NCBI GenBank assembly: GCA_016713585.1
Contig: JADJOV010000012.1
Span: forward strand, 1 to 64,000
Direction of reading: 5' to 3'
DNA: 64,000 nucleotides
Source: Bdellovibrionales bacterium
GTDB lineage: Bacteria > Bdellovibrionota > Bdellovibrionia > Bdellovibrionales > Bdellovibrionaceae
Below the pieces are notes generated by a model, which searched no databases, had not been told where the DNA came from, and saw only the letters and a list, made by a program, of their open reading frames with translations. This document shows positions 58,886-64,000 of the stretch, one piece after another. A program made the position numbers and the translations under genes. Position 1 is the stretch's first letter; every line of letters begins with the position of its first letter.

Positions 58886-60486
58886 ATGGATCTTTTTGAT
58901 ATTTGGACAATCCTTTTTGGTATTTTAGGCGCCAGCGCTGGGGTCGGGCTCGGGTGGATGCTTTCTAGATGGTTTCGAAACTTTAGAATCAAAGCAGCTC
59001 AGACAGAAGCTCAAGCAATACTTGATGAAGCTCAAGAATTCTTAGAACTTCGCGGACTTGAAGAAAAGGAACTCCAACAGGAAATTGAACTTGAGCTTTG
59101 GACCAAGTCTGAGGCTGATCTGCTTAAGCTAGAGGAGAAAATTGACGAGCTCAGTGATCTTGTCGAGGAAAAGAAGAAGAAAAATGACGCTATCCTTCAG
59201 CTTGAAAATAAAAAGATATCTGAATATCAAGCCGAAACCCTCCGTCAAGAGGACCTACCAAAAGTGCCCAGAATTTGCATGCAAGGGCATTGGGTGATCT
59301 TAAAAACCTCAATCAAGAACTTTGTATAAAACTCAGTGATCGCTCGATACTTCCGCTTTCAGAAGCAAAAACAATAATTATTCAAGGATTTGAAAATGAA
59401 AGCCGCCTCTGGTCCCAAAACTGGATCGATCATCAAGTGGCAGAAGCCACTGAGTATGCAGAGAGTCGAGCCAAAGAGGTCCTCGATTCTGCCCTCAATC
59501 GTTTTATGAGACCCTATTGCGCTGAACGGGGAATTAGCTCTGTGCATTTTCCAGATGCCCACGTTCGCAAGCTTTTCTGCAACCCTCAGCTTGATAATTT
59601 CAAAGCCATCCAAGAGACCTGTGGCTGTGATATTATTGTCGAAGAACATATGGATTGGGTTGGGGTTGCAGGATATGACCCTGTTCGTCGTGAACTCACT
59701 CGAAGAACCTTAAAGAAGGTCCTTAAGGAAAAGAAAAATATTAATCCTGAGTTTATTCGTCGAACGGCCGAGTCTCAGAAAAAGGAACTGTTTAGACAAA
59801 TCCGTCAAGATGGCGACAACTTAGCAAGAGAACTTAAATTAGATAATCTTCACCCAGAAATCCGCCAAATGATGGGAAGTCTCAGATATCGCTATTCCTT
59901 TACGCAAAATCAGCACTTCCATTGTGGCGAAGTGGGCTGGCTGTGTGGCCTCCTCGCTGCGGATATGAATTTGGATATTAAGAAAGCTCGAAGATCAGGA
60001 ATGCTTCATGATATTGGGAAATCCATGGACCATGTTTTGGATGGAGGCCATGCCGTTATAGGCGCTGATTTTATTGCAGCGAGGGGTGAAGCTGCTGATA
60101 TTGTTCATAATGTGCGGGCCCATCACTATGACGAACAGCCTGCCTCAGACACGGCCTTTCTCGTGATTGCTGCCGATGCTATTTCAGGAGCTCGACCGGG
60201 AGCCAGACGCTCAACTCTTGAGTCTTACAATCAAAAAGTCACAGAACTCCAAGATATAGCCCGTGGCTTTGATGGAGTCACTGATTGTATCGTGCTGAAC
60301 GGAGGCCGCGAATGCCGAGTGATGGTGAATGGACGCCGAGTTGATGATTCTGGCACCCTAGAACTCAGCCATAATATCGCGCGAAAAATCGAAGAAGAAT
60401 GCAATTATCCGGGGCAGATTAAAATCGTGGTGGTTCGTGAGACTGTCCACTCAGAAACCACCATCTCAAAGGGTTACGGAAACTAA
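58886..60486 (+). CDS. RNase Y-like HD protein with degenerate KH domain, frameshifted
   Basis: N-terminal membrane helix (FDIWTILFGILGASAGVGLG), then a coiled coil to about residue 130. One more T in ATTTGC near 59275 restores VPRILHARALGDLKNLNQEL and the full chain, about 535 residues. HD domain: SGMLHDIGKSMDHVLDGGHA, AHHYDEQPA, ISGARPGARR, all typical of RNase Y. The KH domain should hold the GREGRNIR loop; here the stretch reads RKLFCNPQLDNFKAIQETCG, without GxxG. VGVAGYDPVRRELTRRTLKK keeps the family frame. RNA turnover at the membrane is the likely role, with altered RNA binding. Confidence 0.82.
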
Positions 60487-63007
60487 CTTCCTGCGCCGGA
60501 GCCAGCGCCTGAACCATGATATTGGGCTTCGTCAAAGTCATCAACCATGATCGCATCAAATCGAATAGCATCAGACTCTTGGATCAGCTTCAGTTCACTT
60601 TCAAGAATCACATTTTTTGAACGAGCCTCATCCAACAATTGATGAAGTTTTTTCTTGGGCAAAACCCCATCCCGAATTGCTTTCTTCACTTTCCTTTCAG
60701 CCGCTTCCGCTTGTAGGCTGACCTGAAACGCGTGCTCCAAACGAGCTAGCTGTTGATTTCGATCCTTAGGAATGAAGATTCCTTCTGTGAGACGATTTCT
60801 AAACGATCCATCTGCCAAAAGTGCACTTGAAATCAAATGAGACCAGCCGTCAGAAGCCAAGGATCCCACGGAATTAATCCGAGACCAAGCGCCCAACCAC
60901 CCCTTCAAAAACCAACGCAACCCAGGTATCTTTAGATTATCAAAAAGACCATCAAAACCTGCCTGAATCATCGACATAGAATACTTCAACGTATAATGAA
61001 CGACTGGTAAATCCTCAGTGGGACGGCCATCGGCTTCGAATCGACGAAGCACGGCAGTTGCCAGATACATATAAGCTAAAATATCAGCAAAACGACCGGT
61101 GATTTTTTCTTTCATCTTGAGCTGCCCGCCCAAGGTGCCCATTGCAACATCTGACATAATTCCAAAGGTTGCAGAAACCCACTGCAGTCGTCTGAAATAG
61201 ACTCTCAAGCTTGGATGACAGTTTGGACTTGAAGCCAAATATCCCCGACTCAATGACAACAAAATACTTCGGCATAAATTTCGGACAATATGGCCAACAT
61301 GTCCCCAAAAAGCGACGTCAAAACCGCGAAGGTCCCCGGCTTCGAGGGCTTTAACTTCCGAATATGCAAATGGATGAGCTCTGAGTGCCCCTTGACCAAA
61401 AACAATCAGAGTTCTTGTCATAATATTTGCGCCTTCAACTGTGATTCCAATCGGCGTCGCAATATAAATTTCACCTAACAAATTCCGTTGGCCAAGGGAA
61501 ATCCCGGCCCCTCCCATCACATCCATTCCATCATTGATAACCTTGCGACCGATTTCAGTTGAATAGTACTTTTGAATCGCTGTAATCACAGGTGGCTTGA
61601 TGCCTTTATCAAGGGCCCCTAAAGTAAATTTTCGCATCGCTTCGAGGGCATAGGTGTTCGAAGCAATCCGAGCCAAGGGCTCTTCAATGCCTTCAAATTT
61701 ACCAATTGAAACGCCAAACTGACGACGAACGACTGCATGAGAAGAGACAGTTCTAGCAACAAGCTTCGAGCCCCCGGTGGCCTGAGCTGGCAAACTGATT
61801 CCACGCCCCGCCGCCAAACACTCCATCAGCATTCCCCAGCCCTTGCCACAGCCTGCGACGCCTCCAACTATGGCCTCGACTGAAACGACAACATCCTTGC
61901 CTTGAGTCGGACAGTTGTAAAAAGGAATTGTCAAAGGATCATGCCTTCGGCCCAAAACAACTCCTGGTGTTTTGGACGGAATAAGGCCGCAAGTAATGCC
62001 CAAACCCTCGCCTTTTCACAATAAATTATCAGGATCGCGCAATCGAAAAGCAAGACCTATAATAGTGCTGATTGAGGCTAAAGTAATCCAACGCTTATTC
62101 CAATTCAACCGAACATAGAGCTTACCATCTTGTCCCTTGAAGAGAATTCCTGTGGAATTGATGGCCCCAGCATCAGAACCAGCCAGAGGCTCAGTGAGAC
62201 CAAAACACGGCATTTCCTCCCCTCGAGCGAGACGAGGCAAAAGATGCTTTTTCTGTTCATCAGTTCCATAATGAATTATTAACTCAGCCGGGCCCAAGGA
62301 ATTTGGGACCATCACCTGAATAGCCACGGCCAGGGACCGTGACGAAAGTTTCATAATCACTTCTGAATGGGCCAGGGCAGAAAACCCAAGCCCCCCGTGC
62401 TCTTTTGGAATAATCATTCCAAGGAATCTTTCTTTCCGAATATAGTCCCAGACATCAGAAGGGATCTCCTTCGACTTCCAAATCTTCCAGGCATCAATCA
62501 TTTGGCAGAGATGCTCAACAGGGCCGTCCATAAAAGCCTTCTCCTCCGCCGTTAGCTGCGGATAAGACTCAGCCATAATATTTTTAAAATTGGGTTTCCT
62601 GAAAATAGATCTTTCTCTATCCAAACCACTCCCGCATCAAGTGCAGTTCGTTCAGTTTCTGAAATTTTTGGAATAAAATCAAATCTCTTAAATACAGCGA
62701 CAACAGCCTTTGTAAAAACAACCGCCCGAAGTGCCGGAATCAAAAAAACGACCATAACTCCAAAAACTGCAGCGACACACCACAAAGGCGCGCCAAATTC
62801 GAAAAGCAACGCCGGAACAACCAGGGACCAAAGCCAAAGAGGGCTGCCGAAAAAACCAATGACCAAAAGTCCTAAAATCGCTCCTGGAATCGTCCAAACT
62901 GGATGCTGCAGCATCCATCCGTGGGATTCAATTATCTGCAATGACTCCACTCTCTTCTCTCCTTGAAAAAAATTAAAAACTCTTAGACAATATGAGACCA
63001 CCTTCAT
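60483..63007 (-). CDS. fadE: Acyl-CoA dehydrogenase FadE, two frameshifts
   Basis: First step of beta-oxidation: acyl-CoA to enoyl-CoA with FAD. The N-terminal part has two or three membrane segments (WTIPGAILGLLVIGFFG; WSLVVPALLFEFGAPLWCV; VFGVMVVFLIPALRAVV), as in FadE. Shifts near 62595 (PNFKNIMAESYPQLTAEEKA follows) and near 62020 (GEGLGITCGLIPSKTPGV follows). Domain pieces: CFGLTEPLAGSDAGAI, GRGISLPAQATGGSKLVART, YSTEIGRKVINDGMDVMGGA. The C-terminal extension (RFEADGRPTEDLPVVHYTLK...) is that of the large FadE type. About 835 residues. It works with fadI/fadJ at 6-10 kb. Confidence 0.87.
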
Positions 63008-63195
63008 GCTCTTGAAGCAAGCAGGACCTTCACTTGGTTATGTCATTTGAATGATCTTATTGAAACTGATGGCCTTGAGTGTCCCTGAAGGGACAACTCA
63101 AGGCCGCGAGTCTATGATTTTCGTCTGGAATTCGGCCACCGATCAGATTTAGACTCACTCTGAGTCTAAACTCCGAAGGCTTTGCAGTTGCAAGA
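63008..63195. other. Spacer between fadE and the IS transposase
   Basis: 188 bases. Frame fragments with Cys and Arg (LECP...) may be the decayed N-terminal zinc finger of the downstream transposase. TGTCCCTGAAGGGACA at 63078-63093 is a palindrome that could be a hairpin. Confidence 0.35.
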
Positions 63196-63993
63196 ATGGC
63201 CTTCCATATGAGCTTTCGACCACTCCTTTGTTCCAATGCCGACTGCACTTTCTCATCAAGGTCCTTCAAACCAGATTTTCGTCACAAAAAGATGGATCTT
63301 AATAAACCTCTCCAACGTCTCCTCACTGAAGGTAATTCCATCAGGGCTTCGGCGAGAATTCTCAATATGACTTACAAAAACACGTATAAAAAGTTTCTTT
63401 GGCTGATCAAGCAGGCAAAAGTGACCAGAGAGAGACTCAGTTTTTCGGCCAGGAAGATCTACTTTGATGAAATGGAGACAATTCACCACACAAAATGCAA
63501 GCCCCTTTCAATTGCTGTCGCGGTGAATGAGGATTATCAAATACTAGCGCTCCAAGTGGCTGAAATGCCTGCAAAAGGCAGACTTGCAAGGTTCTCAGTG
63601 ATGAAGTATGGACCACGAAAAGATGAGCGTGACTCGGTGATGGGTGAGGTTTTTCGATGTCTTAAGAACAGACTTTCGCGGTCGCCTGAAAATATTTATT
63701 CTGACGCCAAATCAAGTTATCGAAAGCATGTGGAGGGGACCTTCCCACAAAGCACATATGAGGTTCACAATCGAGCCGACAAAGAGCGACATCGAGACCG
63801 ACTGCATGAAAAACTCCACAAGAAGCGCTTTGACCCATTATTTGCTGTGAACCAACGCTGTGCTAAACTTCGCAGCGATATCAGAAGACTGACCTGACGA
63901 AGTTGGTGCACGACCAAAAAGCCTGAGAATTTGCAGGGGCAACTGGACTTGTATATTGTCAACCAGTTTGGCCCCCGCATTTTCTTAAGATAA
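63196..63993 (+). pseudogene. DDE-type transposase with one in-frame stop
   Basis: Recognised by FDEMETIHHTKCKPLSIAVA, VAEMPAKGRLARFSVMKYGP and DAKSSYRKHVEGTFP, a DDE transposase of the IS1/IS1595-like kind. A TGA at 63895-63897 interrupts the frame; directly after it RSWCTTKKPENLQGQLDLYI and QFGPRIFLR continue in the same frame to TAA at 63991-63993, matching the usual C-terminus. CGA to TGA is the likely change. The N-terminal zinc finger appears incomplete. The copy may be inactive. Confidence 0.7.
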
Positions 63994-64000
63994 ACCCCTA

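Overview
The window looks like a chromosomal segment of a Bdellovibrio-like predatory bacterium (Bdellovibrionota); this is an inference from gene content, not a database match. Pointers are an HNH endonuclease gene of the type common in Bdellovibrio, several stand-alone CheY-like receivers, many short secreted proteins, a full set of fatty-acid beta-oxidation genes, and a lexA-imuA-imuB-dnaE2 SOS mutagenesis cassette. No tRNA, rRNA or CRISPR array was seen.

Layout. 1-3445: a group II intron, cut by the window start, whose reverse transcriptase gene is interrupted by a serine-recombinase element. 3.5-31 kb: mostly core genes. These are an unknown exported protein, LysR, fadJ-fadI, maeB, hflX, two exported or anchored proteins, a thioesterase, a LuxR-type regulator, a CheY-CheX-HD-GYP-like set, an RDD membrane protein, a CCA-adding enzyme, queG, an HPt-like protein, an HD-GYP protein, a broken outer-membrane barrel, a creatininase-ureohydrolase-threonine aldolase operon, a gamma-glutamylcyclotransferase-like protein, a bcp peroxiredoxin with a lysine-rich N-terminus, and a PAS histidine kinase. 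31-35.9 kb: a partial LysR duplicate, the second intron copy in inverted orientation with the same nested element at the same site, and an IS91-type transposase remnant. 35.9-43.6 kb: accessory genes, including a membrane-anchored leucine-rich-repeat protein, LysR with a divergent exported DJ-1 protein, an HExxH orphan and a lipoprotein. 43.6-50.2 kb: the SOS block (dnaE2, imuB, imuA, lexA, with a divergent SRAP gene). 50-63 kb: receivers, TetR, rsmG, the HNH gene, secreted proteins, a PuuD-like membrane protein, a PAS/GGDEF protein, an RNase Y-like protein with a degenerate KH domain, and fadE. 63.2 kb to the end: a DDE transposase with one in-frame stop.

How the genes work together. fadE (acyl-CoA dehydrogenase), fadJ (hydratase/dehydrogenase) and fadI (thiolase) cover beta-oxidation, with maeB as a link from C4 acids to pyruvate. 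LexA, ImuA, ImuB and DnaE2 form the inducible translesion mutasome, with SRAP guarding abasic sites. Two clusters (16.4-18.7 kb and 21.7-23.2 kb) combine phosphotransfer proteins with HD-GYP-like domains, and a diguanylate cyclase lies at 57-58 kb, so c-di-GMP signalling is plausible.

A general caution: a large share of genes, including normally conserved ones (maeB, hflX, queG, dnaE2, imuA, RNase Y, fadE), carry single-base frameshifts, and most of those I checked sit in mononucleotide runs. This pattern fits homopolymer sequencing error better than gene decay. Frameshifted conserved genes are therefore listed as one CDS across the shift.
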